NCBI GenBank assembly: GCA_036734945.1
Contig: DAIMXP010000003.1
Span: forward strand, 78,731 to 142,730
DNA length: 64,000 bases
Direction: 5' to 3'
Source of the DNA: UBA4733 sp036734945
GTDB lineage: Bacteria; Chloroflexota; UBA4733
Made by a program: the position numbers and the translations under genes. Under the pieces are notes generated by a model that saw nothing but the letters and a program-made list of their open reading frames with translations, ran no database searches and was not told the DNA's origin. This document shows positions 51,013-58,825 of the stretch, piece by piece; positions within the stretch are counted from its first letter, which is position 1, and the number at the start of each line of letters is the position of its first letter.

Positions 51013-52092
51013 TCATAGGAATCTCTCCAACCCCTCCTCACGTAGCCGTTCCACGATGCGACGCACATCCTGGTCGCGGTCGCGGGGGAGGATGAGGATG
51101 GCATCTTCCGTGTCGACGACGACGAGGTTCTCGACGCCGACGAGCGCGATCAGGCGGCCGGCACGATGCACCAGGCAGTCGCGGCTGTCCTCGAAGAGCA
51201 CAGGGCCGTTGCCGTCACCAACCGTGTGGTTGTCACCGTCTGCTTGCGCCACGACGTACATGTCGTTCCAGTTGCCGACATCTACCCAATCGAAGGTACC
51301 GGGCACCACCACCAGGTTGCTGGCCTTTTCCAGGATCGCGGTGTCGATCGGGTCGGCGGGGGCGGCGGCGAAGACCTCCTGCGCCACCCGTTCTTCCTCG
51401 GGCGTGTCGAGCGCCTTCTGCAACCGGCGCAGCCCCTGGTACATCTCCGGCGCGAACTGCTCAAAGGCCTGCATAAGCGTCGAGACGCGCCAGACGAAGT
51501 AGTTGCTGTTCCAGTAGTAACCGCCGGCATCGAGGTAGCTCTGGGCAGTGCCGCGATCGGGCTTCTCTTTGAAACTGTCGACGACGTAGACCGCCGTGTT
51601 GCCCACGCGCCTCGCTTCGCGTCCCGCTTTGATATAGCCATAGCCGACGTGCGGCGCTGTCGGCTGCACGCCGATGGTGACGAGGTAGTCGCCCTGCTCG
51701 GCCACGCGCGCGCCGACCTCCAGGCAGCGCCGGAAGCCCGCGACATCGGCGATCAGGTGGTCGGCCCCCACGCTGGCCAGTACGGCCTGCGGGTTCTCCC
51801 GCTCCACCCGAATGGCGGCCAGCCCGATCGCCATGGCCGTCTGGCGCGGCATCGGCTCGGCGATGACGTTCGCTGGCGGCACTTCCGGCAGCAACCGACG
51901 CATGATCGGGGCCAGGTCATGGGACGTCACGACCAGCAGGTTGTCGATGCCGCACAGCGGCAGGACCCGTTCGGCCGCCTGTTGGAAGAGCGAGGCGTCG
52001 CCTTGCAGGGCCAGCAACTGCTTTGGCTGCTTGCGGCGCGACTTCGGCCAGAGGCGGGTGCCGCCGCCGCCGGCGATGATGGCACAATACAT
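51013..52092 (-). CDS. manC: Mannose-1-phosphate guanylyltransferase
   Basis: 359 residues, the single-domain form without a C-terminal isomerase. It makes GDP-mannose from mannose-1-phosphate and GTP for exopolysaccharide or protein glycosylation. The nucleotide-binding signature is IIAGGGGTRLWPKSR, followed by QLLALQGDASLFQ, NVIAEPMPRQTAMAIGLAA, VGADHLI, the FKEKPD lysine motif, and FDWVDVGNWND. ATG 52092 gives the customary start; a GTG three codons upstream is possible and neither has a strong RBS. Divergent from a membrane-anchored hydrolase gene. Confidence 0.92.
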   Translation of the reverse strand: MYCAIIAGGGGTRLWPKSRRKQPKQLLALQGDASLFQQAAERVLPLCGIDNLLVVTSHDLAPIMRRLLPEVPPANVIAEPMPRQTAMAIGLAAIRVERENPQAVLASVGADHLIADVAGFRRCLEVGARVAEQGDYLVTIGVQPTAPHVGYGYIKAGREARRVGNTAVYVVDSFKEKPDRGTAQSYLDAGGYYWNSNYFVWRVSTLMQAFEQFAPEMYQGLRRLQKALDTPEEERVAQEVFAAAPADPIDTAILEKASNLVVVPGTFDWVDVGNWNDMYVVAQADGDNHTVGDGNGPVLFEDSRDCLVHRAGRLIALVGVENLVVVDTEDAILILPRDRDQDVRRIVERLREEGLERFL

Positions 52093-52280
52093 CAGGTACA
52101 CATTTCACGCTATGATCGGACTGAAACGCCCCTGTGCGTCCCAGCGCGGCGGCTGCCCGTTGCAGCAACTGCCGCTCTCCCGCTACCATACCCAACCGGG
52201 CGGCTTCGTGGCCTCAACGCAGCAGCCCACCGGCAAGTGTCGGATGCTCCTGAGGTATATTGCAAAGGACGCGCCAACCA

Positions 52281-53420
52281 GTGGCTCTCCCGCTTCTTTT
52301 CGGTTGCTGGTTGCCGGCGCTGGCCGTCATCCTCCTCGTCGTCGGCATCGGCCTCACTGTGGAATCGATCGAGCACGCCATCGCCCTGGCTTTTCTGGCC
52401 CTCGGCGCCGTGCTGATCCTCTTCCTGTTCTTCGGTCGTTTTCTGGTGCTGCTATTCCGGCGCGGCGCGGCGGATGAACCCAAGTACACCGCCTCGGTCC
52501 GGGCGCACACCATCACCGGCCGGGAACGCGTGCCGCTCTATGTCGACTCCGTCGGGCCGCGCGAGCAGTTCTCGTTGCTGCTCTGCCACGGCTGGGGCGT
52601 CTCCAGCGACGTCTGGTACTACCTCAAGAAGAGCCGCCGCCTGGAACGGCTGGGCCGCATCACCACCTGGGACCTGCGCGGCGTCGGCCGCTCCGGTCGC
52701 CCGCCAACCGCCGACTACACGCTGGACACCCTGGCGCGCGACCTGCGCGAGGTGATCGAGAGCGAAGGGGCGCGGCGCGTGGTGCTGGTCGGCCAGGGCC
52801 TCGGAGCACTGGTGGTGCTGGACTACTGCCGCCTCTTCCCAGAGCAGGTAGGCCGGCGCATCGCCGGTCTGATCCTGGCTGACGCGCCGCTGCACCCGCT
52901 GCCCGCCCCCTCCGCCCTGCTACGCCTCTCCGCCGCCCTCTCCCCCCTGATTGGCCTGGTTAACCGCCTGGTCTATCTCTCCGGTCTCGGCCACCTGGCG
53001 ACGGCGATGGCCGCCTTCGGCGGACGGGAGAGCCGAGGGCAACTCGACATGGTCACGCGCTCCGCCGCCTACACCCGGCCGTCGCTCGGCCTGCAGGAAG
53101 CAACTGCCATGGCCGGCTTCGATCCGCGGCCGGTCCTCGCCGCCCTGACGGTACCAGTGCTGCTGATCGCCGGCGAGCGTGGCCGCCTGGTCCGCCCGGC
53201 GAAGTTGCGCCAGGCCGCCGCCGGCCTCAGCGGCGCCACCGCCGTGGTCCTGCCGCACAGCGGCTCGCTCAGCTTCCTGGAGCGCAGCGGCGAGTTCGAG
53301 CAACGCCTGAGCGAGTGGCTGGAACTGTTGCCGGGCGGCCCCGGTGGTCGCCGCGCCCAACGCCGCCGGGAGCGCGAAGCCGGACAGCAGGCGGGACCGG
53401 CGGAGGACGACGAGGCGTGA
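52281..53420 (+). CDS. Membrane-anchored alpha/beta hydrolase-fold protein lacking catalytic Ser and His
   Basis: About 379 residues. Two N-terminal membrane segments (LLFGCWLPALAVILLVVGIG and IALAFLALGAVLILFLFFG) are followed by an alpha/beta hydrolase domain with SLLLCHGWGVSSDVWYYL (oxyanion region) and WDLRGVGRSGRP. At the nucleophile elbow the sequence is VLVGQGLGALV, with Gly where Ser is expected. At the end, LPHSGSLSFLERS has Ser where the usual Gly-His lies. The Asp region (LLIAGERGRLVRP) is also atypical. It may be a binding or regulatory pseudoenzyme. GTG 52281 is preferred over TTG 52260 because AAAGGA sits between them. Acidic/basic tail at the C-terminus. Confidence 0.8.
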   Translation: MALPLLFGCWLPALAVILLVVGIGLTVESIEHAIALAFLALGAVLILFLFFGRFLVLLFRRGAADEPKYTASVRAHTITGRERVPLYVDSVGPREQFSLLLCHGWGVSSDVWYYLKKSRRLERLGRITTWDLRGVGRSGRPPTADYTLDTLARDLREVIESEGARRVVLVGQGLGALVVLDYCRLFPEQVGRRIAGLILADAPLHPLPAPSALLRLSAALSPLIGLVNRLVYLSGLGHLATAMAAFGGRESRGQLDMVTRSAAYTRPSLGLQEATAMAGFDPRPVLAALTVPVLLIAGERGRLVRPAKLRQAAAGLSGATAVVLPHSGSLSFLERSGEFEQRLSEWLELLPGGPGGRRAQRRREREAGQQAGPAEDDEA

Positions 53421-53436
53421 GGGGGACCGCGCCTGA

Positions 53437-53505
53437 TTAGCCGACGGCGACGCCTGCTAGCTGCGTCATCATCCAATCGAGCACGTGCTCAAACATTCCC
53501 GCCAC
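53437..53505 (-). CDS. Possible small peptide (22 residues)
   Basis: GTG 53505 is preceded by AAGGAGAAGG (around 53509-53518), a strong ribosome site in an otherwise empty interval. It encodes MFEHVLDWMMTQLAGVAVG after three leading residues, an amphipathic or hydrophobic helix. It is convergent with the hydrolase gene. The RBS is the only real evidence. Confidence 0.3.
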   Translation of the reverse strand: MAGMFEHVLDWMMTQLAGVAVG

Positions 53506-53696
53506 GGTACCTTCTCCTTGACACCGACCAGCCTATAAGGTACCGGATCAAACTGTCTGCGTGCTATTCGGCTCGCCATCACGCGGGAACGACGGCCTGA
53601 CCTGTCATCGCCATTCGTCCGCTCTCTTCCGCCAGACTGGAAACGTCATCTGCCCACACGGTCCCGCATTCGCTACGGCCGGTTGGTATGCGTAGC

Positions 53697-54071
53697 CTAC
53701 ATGCCTGCGGTCCGAGACGGGCGGATGAGCACCTCGGCCGAAATCCCGAGCTTGTCGTGCAGGTGGCGAATCATAGTGATCGAGAGTCCACGGCGCCGAT
53801 TGAGCACCTCACTGACTCGGGTGCGTGTACCCAGAATGCCTTCCAGGTCCTTGCGTGTGAGGCCCTGCTGCTCCATGCGAAATACGATCGCTTCGACGGG
53901 GTCTGGAGGATCCATGGGATAATGTTCGCTCTCGTAAGCATCAATCAATGTGGCCAAGACGTCGAGCCGATCACCCTCCGGCGTACCCGACGAGGTCCCC
54001 CACAGTCGCTCCACTTCAGCCAGCGCAGCCTCGTAATCGACTTCCGTCCGTATCGGTCTAATCTCGCTCAT
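53697..54071 (-). CDS. higA: HigA-type antitoxin (XRE helix-turn-helix)
   Basis: 124 residues. The N-terminal part (IRTEVDYEAALAEVERLWG, DRLDVLATLIDAYESEHYP) is the HigA-specific leader. The helix-turn-helix is FRMEQQGLTRKDLEGILGTR with VSEVLNRRRGLSITMIRHL. It lies downstream of and overlaps the toxin gene by 14 bp, which is the HigBA order. It neutralises HigB and represses the operon. ATG 54071 is the first start fitting the family. Confidence 0.92.
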   Translation of the reverse strand: MSEIRPIRTEVDYEAALAEVERLWGTSSGTPEGDRLDVLATLIDAYESEHYPMDPPDPVEAIVFRMEQQGLTRKDLEGILGTRTRVSEVLNRRRGLSITMIRHLHDKLGISAEVLIRPSRTAGM

Positions 54072-54384
54072 ACTCCACCTCGCGTACATTGATCCGGTCG
54101 TACTCCCGATGGGTGCCAATCCACTTGATCCAGACGATGCTCTTCGCAAAGTCCGCAGCGACGACCAGCCGGTAATCATTGCCCTTAACATTGAAAACGA
54201 TCCGGTCAGCCGATACAATGCTGGCCGACGCGTAGAGCCGCTTCACATCGGCGGTACTCGTCCAATCCGCCTTGCGAACCTCATCAAACCAGGCGTCGAG
54301 CGCTGCTCTAAGGGCCGCCTGATCGTTGCGTCCGGCACGAGATTCAATGAATGTGCGGAGCGTCCGCCGGGCGATAATCCGCAT
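54058..54384 (-). CDS. higB: HigB-type mRNA interferase toxin
   Basis: 108 residues of the HigB_toxin family. MRIIARRTLRTFIESR, ALDAWFDEVRKADWTSTADV, then VFNVKGNDYRLVVAADFAKS and IVWIKWIGTHREYDRIN are diagnostic. RelE-fold ribosome-dependent RNase. Toxin gene first, overlapping HigA. Confidence 0.93.
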   Translation of the reverse strand: MRIIARRTLRTFIESRAGRNDQAALRAALDAWFDEVRKADWTSTADVKRLYASASIVSADRIVFNVKGNDYRLVVAADFAKSIVWIKWIGTHREYDRINVREVEYERD

Positions 54385-54488
54385 GCTGGAAAGCTACCAT
54401 GTTCCCATTACGGGCGCAAGAGCGACAGGCGGATTCTCAAAGCGTTGGAGAGTGCGAGCAACGACTGCGCACATACCTGGCGTTGTAC

Positions 54489-55583
54489 TCAGGCATCGGG
54501 CATCCGAATCACCGAGCGCAGCGTCTCGCCCCGCACCATCGCGGCGAACGCTTCTTCCGTTTCGTCCAGGGTGATGGTGCGGGTCGTGACTGGGTAGTCC
54601 AGTTTGAGCTTGCCGGTGCGATACCACTCAGCCAGCAGGGGAAAGTCTCGCGTCGGCAGACAGTCGCCGTACCAACTGACGCGGAGGATGCCGCCGATAT
54701 CGAAGAAGCCGGGAAGCGGCAGCGTAAGCGTCGCATCGGGGGCCGGCACGCCGATGAACACGCAGGTTCCGGCGAGATCACGACTCCACAACGCCTGCTG
54801 CAGCGTCTCCGGCCGGCCAACCGCCTCAAAGGAATAGTCGACGCCGAAACCGCCGGTGAGCTGCTTGATCTGGGCCACCGGGTCAGTCTCGGCGGCATTG
54901 ATCACATGCGTTGCTCCCAACTCCTCCGCCCAGGCGAGCTTGCGGGGATCGACATCCACACCGATGATCGTGGTGGCGCCGGACAGGCGGGCGCCCTGAA
55001 TCACGCTGGTCCCGACGCCGCCGCAGCCAAAGACCGCCACGCTGCTGCCGGGCTGCACCTGCGCCGCGCGGATCGCCGCGCCGACGCCGGCCATGACGCC
55101 GCAACCGATCAGGCACATCTGCTCGGCCGGCAGTTCTGCCGGGACCGGCACCGCCTGGCGAGCGGCGACCACCGTGTGCGTGCAGAAGGTGCCGATGCCC
55201 AGCACCGGGTTGAGGATGGCGCCATCGGCGCCGCGCATACGCTTTTCGGCGTTCAGGCTGGCGGCACAGAGATGGGGATGGCCACGCAAGCAGAAGCGGC
55301 AGTTTCCGCAAGGGGCGCGCCAGGCCAGGATGACGCTGTCACCGACCGCTGGCGTCGCCACGCCCTCGCCCACTGCTTCAACGATGCCCGCCCCTTCGTG
55401 CCCGAGCAGCCAGGGGAAGCCACCCCATATCCCCGACTTCACGTGTAGATCGGTGTGACAGACGCCGCTGGCGCGCAGCCGAACCAGCACCTCCCCCGGT
55501 CCCGGCGCGCCGATCTGTATCTCTTCCAGACGCGCCGGCTGCCCCGCCTCCCGTGCCACAACCCCCTGACCAGTGATCGCCAT
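54489..55583 (-). CDS. Zinc-dependent alcohol dehydrogenase (class III-like)
   Basis: 364 residues. Catalytic zinc ligands are Cys and His in ASGVCHTDLHVK, GHEGAG and, later, GCGVMAGVGAA. The structural zinc lobe is represented by APCGNCRFCLRGHPHLC (four Cys). The cofactor motif is VAVFGCGGVGTSVIQGARL with an Asp after it (GVDVDP), favouring NAD. This arrangement is that of the class III/mycothiol-like alcohol dehydrogenases. ATG 55583 follows AAGGGAG, and seven in-frame codons upstream are unsupported. It stands alone between HigBA and the GmrSD pair, so the physiological alcohol or aldehyde is unknown. Confidence 0.92.
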   Translation of the reverse strand: MAITGQGVVAREAGQPARLEEIQIGAPGPGEVLVRLRASGVCHTDLHVKSGIWGGFPWLLGHEGAGIVEAVGEGVATPAVGDSVILAWRAPCGNCRFCLRGHPHLCAASLNAEKRMRGADGAILNPVLGIGTFCTHTVVAARQAVPVPAELPAEQMCLIGCGVMAGVGAAIRAAQVQPGSSVAVFGCGGVGTSVIQGARLSGATTIIGVDVDPRKLAWAEELGATHVINAAETDPVAQIKQLTGGFGVDYSFEAVGRPETLQQALWSRDLAGTCVFIGVPAPDATLTLPLPGFFDIGGILRVSWYGDCLPTRDFPLLAEWYRTGKLKLDYPVTTRTITLDETEEAFAAMVRGETLRSVIRMPDA

Positions 55584-55851
55584 CGGTCTGCTCCCTTCTG
55601 TCAACCTGGAAATGTGATCGACCAGCAGGGCCTCGCCTCCGGCGCTGTGCTGGTGGGAGTAGGATACACGAACGGTAGAAACTGCAGCAACATAGGACCG
55701 TCAGGCAGCGCGCCGTTCCCTGTGTTGCTCGTCGCTCAGCAAGACGTGGTACCGGCTGTGAGTAGGAGGTGGCTGACGATTTGATTACCTGCCAGAGCGT
55801 GGCCTCTCGCTGCATGCCGCCGCGTCCAACTCACCGGTGCGCGAAAACGTC

Positions 55852-56280
55852 CTACCGGCTATCACGCCACCAACGAGCGTGGTCTTCGGAAAGGCAGTGG
55901 TAATGCGCTTGCTGGTTGCGCCCCAGCACCGACTCCACCCGCATGGGCCAGTTTTGGCGCTTGAAGCTTCTCGTCACCAGCCTGGTGAGCCCAGCAAGAT
56001 CGGCTTTCGCTTGCGCGGGAGACCTCCCCGCCACGCTTTCCACCTCGCGCAGCGGTACCCACCGCTCGGGCTGTTCCGACGTCAAGTCCATGACGGCTCG
56101 GACCGTCGGATTCACTACCTCTCGCTTGAAGCGCGCCATATCTTCTTCTTGCCACGGAATGATCGGGTAATTCCGCCAGCTATTCGGCCCCACCGATCCC
56201 GGCGCCCCCGTTGAGGGGAGGCTGGGTCGCCGCACGTCAGGCCCACTCGGAGCAACTGGCGCTGGCCAGATTTTGGCCAC
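55852..56280 (-). CDS. Hypothetical partner of the GmrSD-like gene
   Basis: About 142 residues from GTG 56280, three bases after the DUF262 gene stop. The start could instead be ATG 56139. The C-terminal ~90 residues (FKREVVNPTVRAVMDLTSEQ, WVPLREVESVAGRS, ADLAGLTRLVTRSFKRQNWP) look like a winged helix with a basic recognition helix. No catalytic motif is visible. I do not recognise a function. Gene spacing ties it to the upstream restriction-like gene, so it may be a DNA- or RNA-binding accessory or regulator. Confidence 0.55.
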   Translation of the reverse strand: MAKIWPAPVAPSGPDVRRPSLPSTGAPGSVGPNSWRNYPIIPWQEEDMARFKREVVNPTVRAVMDLTSEQPERWVPLREVESVAGRSPAQAKADLAGLTRLVTRSFKRQNWPMRVESVLGRNQQAHYHCLSEDHARWWRDSR

Positions 56281-56283
56281 ACG

Positions 56284-57945
56284 CTAGGCGAGATCCTTAC
56301 CGCGCCGCTCGATTTCGTCCGCATTCCAAACGGCTATGCTGGCGAAGCCTTTGTTGAGCACCAGGTGGCTCCTGGCGAATTCTTGCCGCTTGATCTCGAA
56401 CGGATGGTTGGAAAGAGTCGGGTTGTAGCCGGTCAGTGTCAGGTTGCCTAGCGTATGCACCCAAGTCGCCTGGGCGCTCTGCCAATCAGCGCCAAGAACG
56501 AGCTGCCACGCCCCGCCATCATCATCGCCAAGATTCTGCGGCAGGATATGCTCCAGTTGGAGCTTCTTGTTGTCGATGAGCGCCCCGACGTCAACCGGTT
56601 CCTTGTGCTCCTCTGCTTCCTCAATGCGCTTGAGTATGACGCGCGCGGTCGCTGCCTCACGCCGGTAGAGCGGGAATGTCAGCAAGGCCGGAACGAAGAC
56701 CTCGTCAGATGGCCAGGTGCGATGCGCAAGCGCTGATCGAAGCGAGGCTGCGATGTTCTGCTCGTCAAGATCGCGAATAACCGAGGGAAACAGCACACCG
56801 TAGCCACGCGTGCTTTCCCGCATGATCGATCGCCGGATGACGAAGCTCTGGATGTCGCGCAGGCATCCGACGAGATCGTCCGAGGGGAGAGCACCGCGTG
56901 CGTGGAGATCCAGCAGACGCAGGACGAGCGGGAAGGCCGTCGTGACGCCGAGGCGGTAGAGACAATCAAGCTCGGATCGCAACCGACCATCCGACACGAG
57001 CGCCGGACGATAGAGCCACAGGTAGTGCGTCGCGTATCCGCGGAGCATCTCGACCAAGGCTTCCGGCCCGAGTTTGCCGTCGGCCATGTACTCCTTGAAC
57101 GCGAGATGGACGCGGTCGGGCCGCACGTACGCGCCACGTTGCATCATGACGTCGCGAAAAAAGTCGCGGAGACGGATCGGCGGCTGCACAGCGAAACTGA
57201 TCTTGTCTTCGAGTGGACGCCAATGCTCGTCATCGAACCGGTCTTGCTCGGAGAGCGGGACGCGCATGAATACCTGGTTTCGGATCAAGTCTGCTTCGTC
57301 AAGAGGTTGACCTGTCGAGTTCAACGTCTCGAAGATCTGGAAGGCGTTCTCCTCCTCAAGCGTGATGACCACCACTGACAGCTTCGAGATCGCCGTAACG
57401 TATAGCTGTTGCAGCATGTGCGTCGGATCCGTCGCATCAGAGGCAAGACGTTTCGCGATCTGCGTCCCAAGAAACGTGTAGGCCTGGCCGATTGCGTTCG
57501 TTACGAGCGGCGTGGCCTTCTCGTCAGCGATGTCAAAGAGAGTCTGTCGTTCGCGCAGGAGCGGGAGCACCTTGAAGCGATCGAGGCCCTTTCCGTGTCG
57601 ATGCACGAGGTAGTAATCCTCGATAGGGCCGGCAATGTCGTTCGCACCACGGCGACGCGCCTCGTCGCGAAGCGCACAGAGCAGCAGATACAGCGTGATG
57701 AGGCGCTGCTGGCCGTCAATCACCAGATACTGCGGCGACTTTCCCGGTTGATGGTCGGTCGGCATGCACACCAACGCGCCCATGAAGTGCTCGTTGGGCG
57801 CACCCTGCTCCAGCAGCGCGACGAGGTCGTTCCAAAGCCGCTGCCAGTCCTTCTTCTCCCAGACGTAGTGGCGTTGAAAGAGCGGGATGACGTATTGATC
57901 CGAGCCGTCCAGTAGACGTTGCAGGGTTCGCGTCGCGGCGAGCAC
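56284..57945 (-). CDS. GmrSD-like protein (DUF262 + DUF1524), type IV restriction-like defence
   Basis: 553 residues. The N-terminal DUF262 domain carries VIPLFQRHYVWEKKDW and the nucleotide-hydrolysis motif LVIDGQQRLITLYLLL. The C-terminal DUF1524 domain has the His-Me finger nuclease motif LQLEHILPQNLGD and HTLGNLTLTGYNPTLSN. These domains together occur in GmrSD, which cleaves glucosyl-hydroxymethylcytosine DNA, and in SspE/BrxU-type phage defence. GTG 57945 has AAAGGAG eight bases upstream; the frame extends to 58014 without support. A small gene follows at once. Flanking toxin-antitoxin loci (HigBA, ParE) suggest a small defence cluster. Confidence 0.9.
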   Translation of the reverse strand: MLAATRTLQRLLDGSDQYVIPLFQRHYVWEKKDWQRLWNDLVALLEQGAPNEHFMGALVCMPTDHQPGKSPQYLVIDGQQRLITLYLLLCALRDEARRRGANDIAGPIEDYYLVHRHGKGLDRFKVLPLLRERQTLFDIADEKATPLVTNAIGQAYTFLGTQIAKRLASDATDPTHMLQQLYVTAISKLSVVVITLEEENAFQIFETLNSTGQPLDEADLIRNQVFMRVPLSEQDRFDDEHWRPLEDKISFAVQPPIRLRDFFRDVMMQRGAYVRPDRVHLAFKEYMADGKLGPEALVEMLRGYATHYLWLYRPALVSDGRLRSELDCLYRLGVTTAFPLVLRLLDLHARGALPSDDLVGCLRDIQSFVIRRSIMRESTRGYGVLFPSVIRDLDEQNIAASLRSALAHRTWPSDEVFVPALLTFPLYRREAATARVILKRIEEAEEHKEPVDVGALIDNKKLQLEHILPQNLGDDDGGAWQLVLGADWQSAQATWVHTLGNLTLTGYNPTLSNHPFEIKRQEFARSHLVLNKGFASIAVWNADEIERRGKDLA

Positions 57946-58113
57946 GGTGATGGCTCCTTTGGAGACAAAGTCGCTGCCGGAGAGTGTATCGTAACTTTGC
58001 CGGACCCAGGCCATCCCTATCAGTCGCGCCTGGCCTCACCGAATTGACACCGGTGTGCTTCGCGTCTATGCTGTACCACAAATAGGGGTGCAATAGTGGG
58101 ATAGGTGCGAACC

Positions 58114-58398
58114 ATGGCAGCCGGGGTCACAACCAGCATCAGGATGCCGGAAGAGGTCCGAGACCTGTACGAAACCATCGCCCAGGCAACTGGCCGGACA
58201 AAAAACGATGTCATGGTCGAGGTGCTGCGCACAGAAGGGGAGCGTCGCGTCCAGGAAATCGCCATGATTCTGGAGGGACGTGAGCAGGCGCGCACCGGTC
58301 GTCTCTCGTCGATCGAGGACGTGGTTGCCCGATTCAAGCAGCGTGGCATGCTGCCTTTGGAGTTCGACCTGAGCGCCGACGATGAGGAGCGCACTTGA
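58114..58398 (+). CDS. Antitoxin of a ParE/RelE module
   Basis: 94 residues: GVTTSIRMPEEVRDLYETIA, TGRTKNDVMVEVLRTEGERR form a ribbon-helix-helix. The C-terminal tail (FKQRGMLPLEFDLSADDEE) would wrap the toxin. ATG 58114 is preferred to GTG 58105. It overlaps the toxin start by four bases. Confidence 0.85.
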   Translation: MAAGVTTSIRMPEEVRDLYETIAQATGRTKNDVMVEVLRTEGERRVQEIAMILEGREQARTGRLSSIEDVVARFKQRGMLPLEFDLSADDEERT

Positions 58399-58688
58399 GG
58401 GTCGCGCTCACGGAAGCAGCGGAGGAAGACCTGGCCGCCATCTACGCGTACTATGCTGAGCGCTCTGGGGCCGCTGAGCAGGTGGTCGGCGTTGTGCTGC
58501 GAGCGATCAACGGGCTCGCCTTGTTCCCGCTGATCGGCCGTCCAGGACACGTCCCCGAGACTCGGGAGCGGATCATCACTCGCTATCCCTATCGCATCGT
58601 GTACCACATCAATGAGGCGAGTCAGACCATTGAAGTGTGGCGTGTCCTCCACCATTCGCGGCAATGGCCGCCTGGGCGTACCAACTGA
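58395..58688 (+). CDS. ParE/RelE family toxin
   Basis: 97 residues. RVALTEAAEEDLAAIYAYYA, PLIGRPGHVPETRERIITRY and PYRIVYHINEASQTIEVWRV, then LHHSRQWP are standard for ParE/RelE plasmid-stabilisation toxins, which poison gyrase or cleave mRNA. The TTG start overlaps the antitoxin TGA. Confidence 0.92.
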   Translation: MRVALTEAAEEDLAAIYAYYAERSGAAEQVVGVVLRAINGLALFPLIGRPGHVPETRERIITRYPYRIVYHINEASQTIEVWRVLHHSRQWPPGRTN

Positions 58689-58723
58689 GCCAGCGCAATG
58701 GCCAATACGGTTTACCTCACCCG

Positions 58724-58756
58724 AACAGGGCGGCGACTGCGGTCTGCCGCCCTGTT
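58724..58756. repeat. Compact hairpin of the GCGACTGCGGTC family
   Basis: AACAGGGCGGC (58724-58734) and GCCGCCCTGTT (58746-58756) are perfect arms around an 11-base loop. ACAGGGC, GCGACTGCGGTCTGC and the arm order match the larger element at 2767-2898, indicating one repeat family. It lies 35 bp after the ParE gene and may terminate it. Confidence 0.8.
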
Positions 58757-58825
58757 AATTGCGACACCCCGCAATGCTCGCTTGTTGCACCCTACGTTGC
58801 CCCCCCCGCTCCCAACTACTACCCC

